Shown: positions 35,605-47,701 of the stretch, one piece after another
Layout of the letters: the number at the start of each line of letters is the position of its first letter
Position numbering within the stretch: the first letter of the stretch is position 1
Origin: Jaapia argillacea MUCL 33604
Lineage: Eukaryota; Basidiomycota; Agaricomycetes; Jaapiales; Jaapiaceae
Direction: 5' to 3'
Length of the DNA stretch: 64,000 bases
Assembly: GCA_000697665.1 (NCBI GenBank)
Contig: KL197728.1
Span: 1-64,000, forward strand
Notes under the pieces: generated by a model
What the model was told of the DNA's origin: nothing
Seen by the model: the letters and a program-made list of their open reading frames with translations, nothing else
The model's database searches: none
Made by a program: the position numbers and the translations under genes

Positions 35605-36985
35605 TTTGGTTGATGAGTGGTGTTACTGAGAAGGGAGGTGTTTATGGTGCTGTCGATGGGGAATATGTGGGTAAAGCATGTCAGCCAAAGTTGTTATATC
35701 CTCAGCATGATTGGGATTGAAACTATTGCCGCGTCCCCGACGATATTCGCCCCCGACCACAGGAATGGAGCAATCATGATAAAGCCATCGTCGAGGCGGG
35801 AAAGTGATATCTGCAGCATATGACAGCTTATCTTTGAGATGGAAAGCAGCTAAAGGACAATCATCTTCCTTTGAAGATGCAGAGTTAGAAGGCGGTGCAT
35901 GTGAAGCACACAAGGCGATTTCACTCAAAGAGAGCCATCGAAGGGCGTACAAAAATGGATTCGCTCTCTAGAAATCGCCAACTTGAATTCATTCACACAT
36001 GGAAATTTGGATCGCCTTGAAACCCTGGTTGAAACCCCAGCGTAAGCGGTACATAAGGCCCAGCAAGCCTGAGCGAAGTTTAACCCCTCGAAATAGTCAC
36101 GCTCTGATGCAATGAGAGCGGCCCATTCACCACCGACCATGCTTCGGGAAATGTATCACTGTGAGCCCAATGGCGGGGTTCTGCCATACCAGTGGCGGTG
36201 AATTGCCGTGTAAATAATTGGGAAAACACTGAACGAAGTGCTGTGATAGAGAGTGAATATTTGACAATCGCTTCGGGGTATCTGCACATCAGAGACAGCC
36301 CATACATGTCATGGCTCCCTAAGTATGAAGCGGGGGAAGAAGTTCGAAGTTTAGGTTGAAGTGGTGCTGGTCTCGTGGGATAATATGAGGCCTCCTATGG
36401 ACCAACCCTAACCCATACGATGACAATAGTCGCTCGTGCCTGGCTCCGCCATAACGGCCATCTGCAACAACATGCAGGACTTCCCTCTGTTATATAAACG
36501 GGAAACCGAGGCGGTCATCTTTAAATCGAGCGTCTACTGAAATATACCCCCCCGATACTGCCTAAGCCAAGTTGTCATCTGCGAGAGCCGCGAAAGTGTC
36601 TGGTAGTTTTCAACAATGTGTAGTATGTCCGGCGGCGAGCCACAGAAGATACATGAACAAGAATGTGGGAAGCCACCCGGAGGGGCGATCATTGACAGGT
36701 GCGAGGCGAATGGAATGAACAGCAGCTACCACACAGCTACGACCATGTTCTAAGCCAAAGAACTTCTGAGATCTCATATCGATGTTGTGACTTCATAAGG
36801 GCGAATCCGAACGCTTTTCGCCGAGAAACAATGCTGACCACACGATTCGGTCGAAACTGGTCGTGAACATCGTGTGAGGCTATCGTATATAAAGCGCGAA
36901 TGAGTTAATGTACTGGAGAGGAATATAATTTACCAAAGGGGAACATGCCATAATAATAAGCGTAACACCACCCAAAGGTCCAGCT
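35605..36985. other. Intergenic, 1.4 kb
   Basis: Upstream region of the membrane/coiled-coil gene and 3' flank of the first oxidoreductase. TATATAAA occurs near 36490 and 36890, but no gene starts suitably next to them. Overlapping minus-strand frames between 35623 and 36307 show no family features. Confidence 0.4.
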
Positions 36986-38777
36986 CTAATCCCAAGCTTC
37001 CGCTAGATCCGTCAGACTCGCTTTCTCAAGTCGTTTTTTTGTAATTTTCATATCTTCGGGAATAACCAGATGCTGATCGACAGCAAGGAGTTTCTTGTTC
37101 GTGTGCCGTTCGACGATCTGCTTTGCCAGAGCTTCCCCACAACCCCATGCATTCACCATGCCCTCGCCGCTGAATCCTGCACAAACCCATTCGCCTTTAG
37201 AATCGTTTCCCTTTCTGTCGGAATCGTTTCCCTTTCTGTCGGACTCGTTTCCCTTCCTGTTCGAAATCGACTCGGGAGTTTCTCCCACCCACGGGAGAAG
37301 ATCCACCGACATCCCAATGGCACCGGACCACACACCCTTGACCTCAACACCCTTCAGAACCGTATCATCGAAGATAGCGGGCAACAGCCCTAGAAGGTGG
37401 GAGCTGGAGAGGAGGGAATTTTCTGCGTCGGACGCGATACCAACGTCGTCCAACCCGCCACCAGATCCCTGTGCCCATCCGCCTCCAAGCATCACGTCAC
37501 CAGATTGTCGAGTAATGAGATAGTCGAAACCTTTGTCGTATATAAAACTCCAAGAACGACCTGGCGACAAAGGGGACTTGCGGACATCCCCCTGAGGAGC
37601 CTGAGGGCGCACAGATGTCATTTGACCTCGAACCGGGATGATCTTCGACCGAAGTTCTGGGAGGAGGTTGGACACGTATGCATTCGTGGCGTGGATTACC
37701 GTCGTTGCACGTATGGTCCTCCCAGTCGAAGGAAAATCAGATGTAGGAGATTCCATTGTCGATGGGCAGCAGGCTGACAATGCGGTTCGTGTCGCTGTTT
37801 TCGTCACCTTGGACTCCACTTTCGATAACATGGACGTGGAGGTGCACCTGCGTGCGACAGGACGAAGATCCTCGGAGGGTGACGAAATTGTGACATCATA
37901 AAATCCACGCCGGCGCCTGACATCTGTGACAACAGTATTGGGGTGGATGGAGAGCGACGGCGTGGCCTGTAGCAAGCGCGAGAATATCGACGTAGTGAAG
38001 AGATAAGGGGAGAGTGCGCCCGCCGTCCCCTCGATAACGCCACGGATACCCTTCAGGCCATATTTCTGTAATTCATGAAGTCAGGAAGAGACAAAACTCG
38101 TCGATAATATTCACCTTGACAGCAAGATCGTTGTCCAATTCTGTGAATTTACTGGCTTCGTCGGGGAAGGCCTCCTGAAATACTCTAAGATCCTTCCTCG
38201 CCTCATCCCATGCTTCATCTGCGAAGAACACATCCACACTGTCCACATCTCTAATCTCGCACTTGTCCGTCACTTTCATTTCGTCTGCGACCTCCTTCAG
38301 TCGCTTTCGATGATCCATTCGGAAGCGAGTGATGGCTTTCGCAACTTCAGGGGACTTCTTCCTCTTCAACAAAACCGAATACTCCAAGTATGCTGATTCC
38401 TTGATGTGCCCACCATTCCTCCCAGTCGCACCTGAACAAATCTCCCGGGCATCAACAATGGCTATGGATAAGGACTTGCCGTCTTTTCCTATGCTTTCCG
38501 CGACGAAGTCGTGTAAAATCGTTTTCGCAATGGCACAAGCGGTGACGCCGGATCCGATGATGAGAATGTCGACGGAAGTTGGCAGCGGCCTCCCGAGGGT
38601 GTCAAATTTATGCCCCGCGGCAGGTTGCCACTCTGAGGTAGTCGGCTGGGGAATGCTGTTGGGAAATCCCGGTGCAGCTTCCACCCTGGCCTTGACTCTG
38701 TCGAAATCGCGGTTGAGACCGGCGATTGTCGTCCAGAGTAACTTGAGTCCTGAGAATGCGGATACTACAGCGCCCAT
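36986..38777 (-). CDS. FAD-dependent oxidoreductase (DAO family), paralog A
   Basis: A flavoprotein of the D-amino-acid oxidase/glycine oxidase fold, oxidising an amine or amino acid; substrate unknown. MGAVVSAFSGLKLLWTT leads into the dinucleotide site VDILIIGSGVTACAIAKT, then the family block DAREICSGATGRNGGHIKES. After a 49-nt intron (38066-38114) come the substrate-domain segment TAGALSPYLFTTSIFSRLL, the IHATNAYVSNLLPE motif, KIIPVRGQM, GDVMLGGGWAQGSGGGLDDV, and the C-terminal FAD contact WVCAGFSGEGMVNAWGCGEA. The 5' extension of the frame lacks an ATG, so 38777 is taken as the start. A triplicated seven-residue repeat (DRKGNDS type) lies before the last FAD motif. It faces away from TFA2 and is closely related to the gene at 45553-47232. 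Confidence 0.9.
37201..37262 (-). repeat. In-frame 21-nt tandem repeat, three copies
   Basis: Three near-identical 21-nt units inside paralog A, coding for variants of RKGNESD/RKGNDSD. The first two plus-strand copies differ little; the third has more changes. Paralog B carries only a single short RKGGSNAKG stretch at the same place. Confidence 0.9.
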
Positions 38778-39358
38778 AGGAGGTGATATGGGCAGTGCAG
38801 TGAATATGGAGTGGGCTTTTGAGAGTCTCAATGTGTCACTAAAGCGTGGCTACCTGCTGTGGTGCTCCACGTCAAACACACTACAACGATTACCTGGTTA
38901 AGAAAACAACTGCCCTTCAAAGTTCTATAGATGAACGGATATGAACGGGATGCAAATGCACCTGACATGCGCCCAAGAATGGAATCAGAGAGGGAAGAAA
39001 CCCTAGTAACTGAGCAACTGTTGGCCGAGTGGTATCTAAGCGCTTGGAGCTCGACTGGTGGTGTGAGAGGTTGTGTGATGTGATTAGGAAACTGATACTG
39101 TACAGCCTTGATGAACGCGCAAGATCAGGCAGGCATCAGCAGGACATCTCCAGCTGCAAACATGCACGTGTGATGTGGTATGAATCACCAGGACGACTCG
39201 GATTGGATGGTCCACCAAGGTTCCACGGTGTCAATGTAAAACATTAACATTAATGGCCAAGTCATGTCACGGCGAAGTGACGAAATAGCCACAACTTCCG
39301 TGACTGCTACCTCCTCCGATCAACCCACCTTGTTCTTGTATCTCACCTTTCCGATCTA
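38778..39358. promoter_or_regulatory. Divergent promoter region, oxidoreductase A / TFA2
   Basis: 581 bp between two outward-facing start codons. No definite core element recognised. Confidence 0.5.
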
Positions 39359-40549
39359 ATGTCCGGCCTAGCGCGAGATGCAGCAGCTTTCAAGTCGGCT
39401 CTTCACCGACAGGATTACTCCTCGTGGCATGCGAATCCAGCGCCACTCGAGACACAGCCGGCACCTGAAGTGAAGGCCAAGAAGAAGCGTCCCAAGACCA
39501 GTGAGCATCCCCCAGCTTTAACTCTTGGGAGTTTCTTACAGTTTCTTCGTGCTCTTACCCTTGAATCACAGCTGTGGTGTACTCGCAACCTGCAGATACG
39601 GGGACTGGGACGAACGTGAATACCCAACTGGTGTATGCTGTCAACCATCTCAAGGTGAGAGGGTTTGACTCCTGCGATGATTTTCTGGTGTAGAGCGACA
39701 TTTGTACTTGCAGTCTCAAAATGGCCCTATGCGTTTGCAAGACATCGCCATCATCACCAATACGCCACTCGACACGGACCGAGTACTGCTTGAGAAGTTC
39801 CGAGCTCACGACCGGATAGAGTATAATCCCAAGAACGACACTTACACCTACCGTGTTTGTCACATACATCTTCCCCCGCTTTTCCTGATCTGATCTTATG
39901 AATATCTCCAGCACGACTTCACCTTCAACAATAAAGCTGCTCTCCTCACTGAAATCCAGAAACATACCAAACACGGTGGTGGGTTATCAGTTCGCAGCTT
40001 GAAGGAGTCTTGGAAGGAGGCGCCACAAGTTATCGAGGAATTGGAGAAGGAAGGAGAAGTTTTCGTTACGAGAACTGTCAAGGATGGTCAGTTGCGGATG
40101 GTATTCTTCAATGACATCAAAAGTCAAGAAGAAGGTGAGGGGAAACCTGTCGAACAGGGTGAGTTTTCAACACCTGTTAACGGGGCGCACGATACCCCAG
40201 GTGAACTGGCATCCTCATCCGTGGTGGACTGATCATTTTGAAGAGTTCCGAGATTTATGGCATTCCTTGAAGGTGCCTGAGGAACCTGACCTCATCAGGT
40301 CACTTGCAATTGGTGGGTCCATCCTCTCGCAGTTCTAATCGTTGCATTTCTCGCCTCGGACTGACTGTAAATGTTCTCGCTTCAGACGGCCTTCAAGCCA
40401 CCCTGGCTGAAGCTCCCGCACCCAAGCCAACGAACGCGAAGAAGAAGGGCAAGAAGACTGGATCCCGACAGAGACCCATCAGATTAACCAACACTCACTT
40501 GAAGGGTGAGATCGATCTGAGTCGGGATTATCTCCCTCCTGGCAAGTGA
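39359..40549 (+). CDS. TFA2: Transcription factor TFIIE beta subunit
   Basis: The small subunit of general factor TFIIE, which with the alpha subunit brings TFIIH to the RNA polymerase II preinitiation complex. The start MSGLARDAAAFKSALHRQ leads to a basic KAKKKRPKT patch. A first winged helix follows (NTQLVYAVNHLKSQ, then MRLQDIAIITNT and YNPKNDTYTYRHDF). The second winged-helix region is TEIQKHTKHGGGLSVRSLKE, WKEAPQVIEELEKEGEVFV. A C-terminal basic segment (KPTNAKKKGKKTGSRQR) leads to LSRDYLPPGK and TGA at 40547. About 290 residues, normal for the family, five short introns. Confidence 0.92.
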
Positions 40550-41109
40550 ACTCTCTCGGTGTCGGACAGTACTGCTTATCCGAGCTCTTGTGCGTTTCGG
40601 AGGTAAGGTTTCAGAATTCCTCATATCTTCCTTACGGGAATCTTTGTAACGGGTTTGATCACAGCCTTTTATTTCTAGTACGGCCATGCGACGGCCATGT
40701 CCAAACGCCAAGAGTGTTTGGAAGTTAGTCTGTGATTTCCGGCCATGGAGGCGAGAGACTGGCGAGAACCCGAAGGAGACGGATGTCCATCCACGTGTAT
40801 GTGTACACGTCCGTGTACATGGGCTCAATATCAAAGTGTGCTGCGTCGTAGTTTCCTTCATCTTTCTGCGGAGGTTTGCACCGCCTGGTTTCAGTGTATC
40901 GTACGGCTGTCGTATGAGCACAAATTAAGATATTTGACCCCACAGCGGTCATCGAGAACCGTTCCGCAAGATCAAAGTTACAGGAAGCGCCAAGTGGAGG
41001 CCTAGCTAAGAATAGAAGCTGATGTCATGCACAGGTTGAACCGACGACTGTAAATACTCCAGAGCCCCGATGACAACCCATCAATATATCACCTTGACTT
41101 TACTCCCCG
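40550..41109. other. Intergenic spacer
   Basis: Between TFA2 and the PLD-like gene, same strand. A short self-complementary stretch of TGTACACG type lies near 40800-40820. No supported gene. Confidence 0.45.
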
Positions 41110-44100
41110 ATGAACTTCAGAGACCACTCTGCCCATAAATATTGCCGCGATGGCCCGACCGTTACCCAGGCCTTAGCCGAAAATACCAAGCTTTCTCCAG
41201 CCAAGGCTGCCCGCAAGTTGTACCCCAAACCGTTTATTCTGAAGAGACTGTTATTGCGCTTTCAGATCAAGCATGATTTGTACAAGGGGAGGCCACACAA
41301 TGATTTGGAAAAGGAGGACTTGGACGAGGCTGAGGCAAGTGGTTGTGCTGATGTGGCGAACGCGTCTTGACTTCTTACTCCACAGCGGTCAGGTCGCTTC
41401 CCATACCGACCATCTGACTTATTCCTGAAGGTGAGAATCACACTTTACTCTCCCAATACCCGTATTAACGACTCATCTTGTCAGATTTATTCCGACTCCT
41501 TATTATGCCTTACGCGCGACCCGTTGGGTGGACTTGTATCCCCACCCCTCATGGGTTCCTCAGCAGTTATGCCTCTGTCTATCATTAGCGTTATTCCGGA
41601 CATTATGAGACATTATGCGTATGTGACGCGTCTTCTCGCGTCGAACCGAATGTTGAACAGAGCTCTGATTCAGTCATTGTATCGTCAACGCCGAGAAGCA
41701 GGTCCTTCTGTGAGCTGCCATCTCCCACAATCTGGATACTCATAACTAATTCATCCGAATAGCGCAACCAACTACCTCCAGTAAGGACGATGCCAATGTT
41801 GTGTTGGTGATCCTAACCCTCAGGTTCCATTGCAGACCTTCGGAATCCCAGAAGACTATCATGGAGGCATTGAAAGAGCTATCGAGACGGGTGGAAAAGC
41901 GGGGACAAAAGGAGAAGGTTGTTGTCAAGTGTGAGCTGTTTGTCGTAACCGTCACACCCTTGTACTAATGAGTCGTTGACAGTGATTTACGATCGAGGAG
42001 AACTCAGACAACTTTTCAATAAGTAAAAGACTAAGTTTCTCTTGCCGCGAATGAGCTTACTTACCTTATGATTCCAGCCATGTTCCAGTACTTCCCGGAA
42101 CGAAAGGTTGGAAAGATGTCGCGTTACCGGACCTCAGCGAGATTCCTAACCTAGATATTGAAGTTATCGTGAGTGATTTACATCTATTCAACAACAATAT
42201 CTGTACTAACCGTTACTACGTCACCGGTGTGTAGAATTTTCACCGAGTTCTCCTTGGGACATTCCACGCAAAGTTCATGATCGTGGACCGTAAGTTATGT
42301 CTTCTCAATAGGTACGTCGCACTGCACCATCTGCGTAAACGACACGCTCACCGTGACGGTAGCAACAACATTCAAGATCGACCCAATGTGGAGGTATGTA
42401 CCTTCTTTGTTCAACGAAGTTCCTGCGAACTCATCAGCTGTCCAAAGATGATGATCCATCTTGAAGGACCTGTGGTAGACTCTTTCATCGACACTTTCTT
42501 CCTCTCGTGGAGCAATGCCCTCGTACCGCCGCCTCCCTCTCTCATATCACCTTCCTCAGTTCCCTCCACAATCGGAAAGTACACATTCGCGTCAGAAAAC
42601 TCCAACATCCTTGATATCGAATTTGGGAAAGCCGCTAAAGCTGCCCGAGCAATTTTGAAGAAGCAAGGTGAAGGGGACCAACAGAATTTAAGCGCGTTGA
42701 GGAAGAGGATGGAGAGAAGGGGAACCGCGAGGGGTGGGATGATGGAGAGGATGGGGTTGAATGGGAGTAGGGAGAGTGTTGTCGACAGGGAGGAAGCTCG
42801 TGAGGAAGGTGAGAAGAAGGAGGGATTTGCTGGTATTGTTGATTTGATGATGGAGAAGCACGGCATTGGGCGTGGAAGAAGTGAGTGTCTCAAGGCCAGT
42901 CTCGTGAAATTTGTGTCGCTGATCATGTTACCTAGAGGAACACGGCTTAGAACCACCGGCGGATGGGGAATCAGAGAAGCAGAATGGTGGTGCTGGTGTA
43001 CCAGCCATAACTGTTGAGGATCACAGCGAAGCCACTGATAACCATGAGAAGCCAAGTAACGGTAACGCAGAAGCCTTCACGGATTCTGAAACCGCTGTCG
43101 ATTCGCAAAGCACCCAACCCCAAAAGCATTCCACCGACGAGGTCGACCAGAGTCCATCACCACCACCTGTCGCAGAGGAGAAAAAACCCGCCCAAATTGA
43201 TGGGATGGATGAGAGCGATAGCATCAAGGAGGAGGAAAGAGAAGAGGTCCCTCCCGCACCTGGTCAAGAGAAGACGTCCGGTCCTTCTACCCGACAGGAG
43301 GAGGCGAAACAATCTTCCAGCGTGGAAGGTGACGAAACGTTCGACTCACAGCCCGCAATACAGAAGCGGATGAAGGCGCTGTCTGATGGTACGTGTGCGG
43401 TTTGCGCTGACGTGTATCCATAAAACTCACGATTATTCGGCTGCAGCCCTCAACGTCGGTACCATTCGAAAGACCCATGCAAATGTTGAAGATGACTCGT
43501 TTGTCGACGAGTTCCGTCCTCACGTGTTGCACAAGGAGCACGCTCCATTTCCTATCGCTTTGGTGAACCGAAAGCCTCATGGCAGTGAGTAGTCCGCCAC
43601 CTTTCTGAGACGTTATGTGGTTACACTTTGTGTAGTGCCCGGGCATCAAGATATCAGAACACCACAGAATGCTGCTTGGTTGGCGGGTTTCCGTTATGCG
43701 CAAAAGAAGATATTCATGTGAGCCCCGATATTCAGCGGTGTGAAGTGATCGTATCTAATGTCTGGTTGATGGCATATAGCCAGACACCAACCCTCAATGC
43801 CTCCCCTGTTGTCCGGGCGTGCATCGACACTGCCCGCCGGGGTGTTCAGGTCATACTCTACCTCGACCTGGGATTCAATGATAAAGGCGAAAGTATTCCC
43901 TTCCAGGTGTGTTCGGTTTACGGCGTCCTCGCATGAACTGGCTGGCTCATACACGATACGTCAGGGTGGAACAAATCAGCAAGTGGTTGTCAAAATGTAC
44001 AAGGAGCTGAAGAAAGATGGCAAAGAGGAGTTCCTCGATGTTTATTGGTACACTGGTCTGTCGTATGATATTTCATCAAGTTTCAATCTTTAACCTCGTG

Positions 44101-44706
44101 ACCCCAGGCAAAGACCAGATTCGTCCCATCAGTGCGATATACAAGAGTCGCAACTGCCATGGTGAGTTCGCGTTGTTTGGTTGTGGAGTGCGGTTTATTG
44201 ATATTTGCATGGTGCAAACAGTGAAGTTCATGGTTATCGATGATCAAGTTAGTCCGCGGAGCTATTGTGACCTCGAGACGAATCAACTAATAATGTGAAT
44301 CAGGTCGGGATCCAAGGGAACGGGAATCAGGATACACAGAGCTGGTTCCACTCTGAAGAAGTGAATGTTCTCGTGGGTGAGTAATGTACATCGGCTCGCT
44401 GGAACTCTTGGCTAAGCATCCCTTAGACTCGCCTCAAATTGTCCGCGAGTGGATGGAAGCCCTTGACACCAATCAAAACACGAAACAATACGGTTAGTCA
44501 TCTCTGCCTCGAACTGAAGGGATAGTTTCTGACTAATGTGATGTGCAGGGAGAGTTGGACGTGATGGCATTTGGCACGACAGCCTCGGCCGGACGGTTTC
44601 GTTTTACGACGACGAAGCGACGAAGAAAGAGGAAGAGTTGAAGAGGCATGAAGCAAACTTGAAGAAATCGGCCAAGTCAAAGAAAGAGAATGGGAAGGCA
44701 GCTTAG
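41110..44706 (+). CDS. Phospholipase D-like protein with two HKD motifs
   Basis: A PLD-superfamily phosphodiesterase of about 850 residues. The first HKD motif reads HAKFMIVD and is followed after an intron by NSNNIQDRPN. The second is HVKFMVIDDQVGIQGNGN followed by DTQSWFHSEEVNVL. With two complete HKD motifs, a one-chain active site is expected. Helices around 41530-41720 (a hydrophobic MPLSIISVIPDIMRHY stretch) precede the first domain. Between the motifs is a long acidic, Glu/Pro/Ser-rich linker (about 42600-43380). The start MNFRDHSAHKYCRDGPTV fits a plain ATG, the TAG is at 44704, and the tail is Lys-rich. Related fungal proteins are annotated as phospholipase D/nuclease; whether it cuts phospholipid or nucleic acid is not shown here. 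More than ten introns, one with a GC donor. Confidence 0.88.
41335..41385 (+). other. Probable GC-AG intron
   Basis: A 51-nt intron beginning GCAAGT after GAG and ending CACAG. Using it joins DLDEAE to RSGRFPYRPSDLFLK in frame; the nearest GT donor (41339) leads to a stop. GAG|GCAAGT is the usual context of GC-AG introns. Confidence 0.7.
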
Positions 44707-45552
44707 TGAGGGTGGTTCGGATGTTTGAATTATACCCGATGGACAGCAACAGCTCCTGTACTGTACGAATTGAAGCCCTACTACGATACATCTTGTAATA
44801 TTAATGTCTACCAGTGCGATGTACTACATACACGAGCTATTGTTTTCAGCTTCATTGCATCCACGAGAACCCCCCCGATCCTAAGGGCGGTGTCACAGCA
44901 TCGTTTATATTATCCTTCAGCCCTTCGCAGAATCGCAGTACCTGACCTGTGTTGATCGAGGGAGCGCGGTGGCTTACATAAAGGCTGCAGTGGCGCTCCC
45001 TCGGACAAATTTTTGGCTGCTTCCATGTAATTGTGGGGTTGTCTTCGGTGACTTCATCCTCACACACAAGTGTATAACAAGCGACGGCGATGACTCTTTC
45101 CAGTGCTTATCCCACTCCCATACCTCTATTCCGGGAGTAATCGAGTCTGAACGCCAACCAGGTTAAGTAAACAGACGAACGTCTTGATTCTGCCCGTCCC
45201 CAGAGACTGCTGTACTACACTTCACGTACCGCAGTCTTGGGTTCATTGCCGGTGTGGTCGTGCTGTTATCTCCAAGTCTGTACCTTAAAGGTCGGTAAAC
45301 TTGCGTAACATCGCAGTTCCATCGCCACCTTACAGTCCAGAGCCAACTTTGGACATAGCCTCCTATTCGTAGATAATAGCAGCAGAGACCAGCAGCATCC
45401 GTATTCGACAATACCCAGCAACAAGAGAACCTTGTCTCTACGACGCAACCGGCCACGGAGAGCTGCGTGCTTTGTTCTCGCTCTTTAAAAGCGCTCCACT
45501 TTTTACGTCGGGCACTCGCACTTTCTCATCGACACATTATCTCACCTCCACC
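44707..45552. other. Intergenic spacer
   Basis: 3' flank of the PLD-like gene and promoter of oxidoreductase B. The frame of oxidoreductase B stays open upstream to 45472 but has no ATG there, so any targeting leader would need an upstream exon or non-ATG start. Confidence 0.45.
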
Positions 45553-47232
45553 ATGGATGGCGTTGTATCCGCAATCTCAGAACTCAAGTTACTCTGGACG
45601 ACAGTCACCTCTCTAAATCGCGCCTTCGACGACGTCAAAGGCAGAGCGAAGCTTCCGCCTGGTCTCCCAGTTGACACGTCGGTGGCTACTACCTCTGTGT
45701 GGCAACACGTCGATCAGCGCGTTCTGAACATCCCTCCCAAACCGCTACCCGATCTGGTTGACATCCTTATCATTGGATCCGGTATTTCTGCCTGTGCCAT
45801 TGCGAAGACCGTATTACACGATTTCGATAGCGAGTGTCGAAAGCAATCGGAGAAGCCCTTGTCTATTGCTATCGTCGACGCTCGGGACATCTGCTCTGGT
45901 GCCACAGGAAGGAATGGCGGTCAAATCAAGGAGTCAGCCTACATGGATTACTCGGCTCTGTTGAAGCAAAAGAAATCCCCAGAGACCGCCAAGACGATCT
46001 CTCGGTTTCGGATAAATCATCGAAAGCGACTGATGAAGGTCGCAAAGGAGATGAAGGTTAGGGAGCAGTGCGAAGTCAGGGAAGTTGATACTGTGGATGC
46101 CTTTTTCTCGGCGGGGGCGTGGAAGGAAGCTCAGGAGCAGCTCCGGATCTTCCAGAAGGCATTTGGGGACGAAGCAGGTCATTTTGAAGTTCTGCAGAAG
46201 GAAGCTGCTAGGGCAGTGAGTACTGCTTCCAAATTTCTCGTTCTCTGCCTCAATTTTATTTAGAAATATCACCTAATGGGTGTTCATGGCGCCATCGTCG
46301 GTCGTGCTGGAGCCCTCTCTCCTTATCGACTCACGACGTCGATTTTCTCACGGTTGCTCGAAGACAGAGATTCACTCACCCTCCATCCCAACACTGTTGT
46401 CACGGACATATGCTGTAGAGCGGATGGCCTTTATACAGTGACAACCGCAGCATCGTCTCAGGATGAGACGAGGCTCCCCACAAAACCTGAAACCTCTTCG
46501 GAATCAAAAGAGGCTGTTCCTGACAACCAAAGAACCATCCGAGCGAGGATGATCATCCACGCCACCAATGCATATGCCTCCAATCTCCTCCCCGGTTTGA
46601 CCTCGAAAATCATTCCCGTCCGAGGCCAAATGACGTGTTTACGCCCTTTACCCTCCGCTGAACACCAGTCCTTGTGCAAGACCATCTTGTCACCGGATTG
46701 CTCTTGGAGCTTCGTCTTCGACAAAGGCTTTGATTATCTTGCCACGCGACCGTGTGGTGATGTGATGCTTGGAGGGGGATGGGCCCAAGGATCCGGTGGT
46801 GGGTTGGACGACGTCGGTATCTCCTCCGACGCCGACAATTCCGTGTTGGCTAGCTCCCATCTCCTGGGATTGTTACCGACCGTCTTTGACAAGAAGGTTC
46901 TGACGGGTGTTGATGTTAAGGGTGTATGGTCTGGCGCCATTGGGATGTCGGCGGATCTTCTCCCTTGGGTGGGTCAAGTCCCCGAGTCGGTTTCGAAGAG
47001 AAAGGGGGGTAGTAACGCGAAGGGTGAATGGGTTTGTGCGGGGTTTAGTGGGGAGGGTATGGTGAATGCTTGGGGATGTGGGGAGGCGCTTGCGAAGATG
47101 GTTGTTGAAAAGTTCCGGTGCAAGCCAGTTGGTAAGATCCGGGATCACCTTGTGCTTCCTCCGGATATGATCATCACGGAGAGCAGAGTTTGTAAAGCCA
47201 GTTTATCGGATCTCGCGAAGGCTTGGGACTAG
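45553..47232 (+). CDS. FAD-dependent oxidoreductase (DAO family), paralog B
   Basis: Close paralog of the gene at 36986-38777, on the opposite strand. The start sits in a good context (CACCATGG) and gives MDGVVSAISELKLLWTT. The FAD site is DILIIGSGISACAIAKT, followed by DARDICSGATGRNGGQIKES. A 48-nt intron (46216-46263) occupies the same place and phase as in paralog A. Downstream are GRAGALSPYRLTTSIFSRLL, IIHATNAYASNLLPGL, SWSFVFDKGFDYLATRPCGD, GGGWAQGSGGGLDDVGISSD and WVCAGFSGEGMVNAWGCGEA, ending LSDLAKAWD. It lacks the triplicated repeat and has a shorter variable loop after exon 2 begins. The second exon is the more conserved part. Substrate unknown. Confidence 0.9.
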
Positions 47233-47701
47233 GGCGGGGGAATCTGGTGTAACTTTATTATACTGTATATGCGAGCTTGACAGCAGTAATCGAGTAGTAG
47301 TAATCATTGACAGTAATCATTCTTTTGGCTACACGTCCGAGCTTGTTCCTAATACCTTCACCCAATCATGCTTCGCGCGGAGATCCTTGGTACTCTGAGC
47401 TCACACTCGAAACGAAGGGATGAACAGGGAACAGAAAGGTATCGTCTATACTTTGCCCCCCAATGTAACAAGTAAAAAGCTTACAGTAACTATGTACTTG
47501 TGAAATATATTATACTTTGGGCCAAACCAAATGGTTGGTTATGCCCTTGTGTTGTCGTAACCCGGGATCGTAAGTGAACCGAGGAGGAATGGGTGAAATC
47601 TATTTGGTTGGATTGACTGGGTCCCGCTGCTCCATTAACTCTTCCTCCCTCCTTCCCACCAGCCTTTCCTACGTCTTCTTCATATCCACCCCCATCTGTC
47701 A
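47233..47701. other. Convergent 3' spacer
   Basis: Between the stops of oxidoreductase B and the cytidylyltransferase. No coding support. Confidence 0.5.

Noticed and set aside
45472-45552. Mitochondrial-like leader on oxidoreductase B
   Set aside because: The frame is open and the residues look leader-like, but no ATG is present; the good-context ATG is at 45553.
36986-47232. A metabolite gene cluster built around the oxidoreductases
   Set aside because: The genes between are TFA2 and a PLD-like gene and no synthase, transporter or specific regulator is near. An inverted duplication explains the layout.
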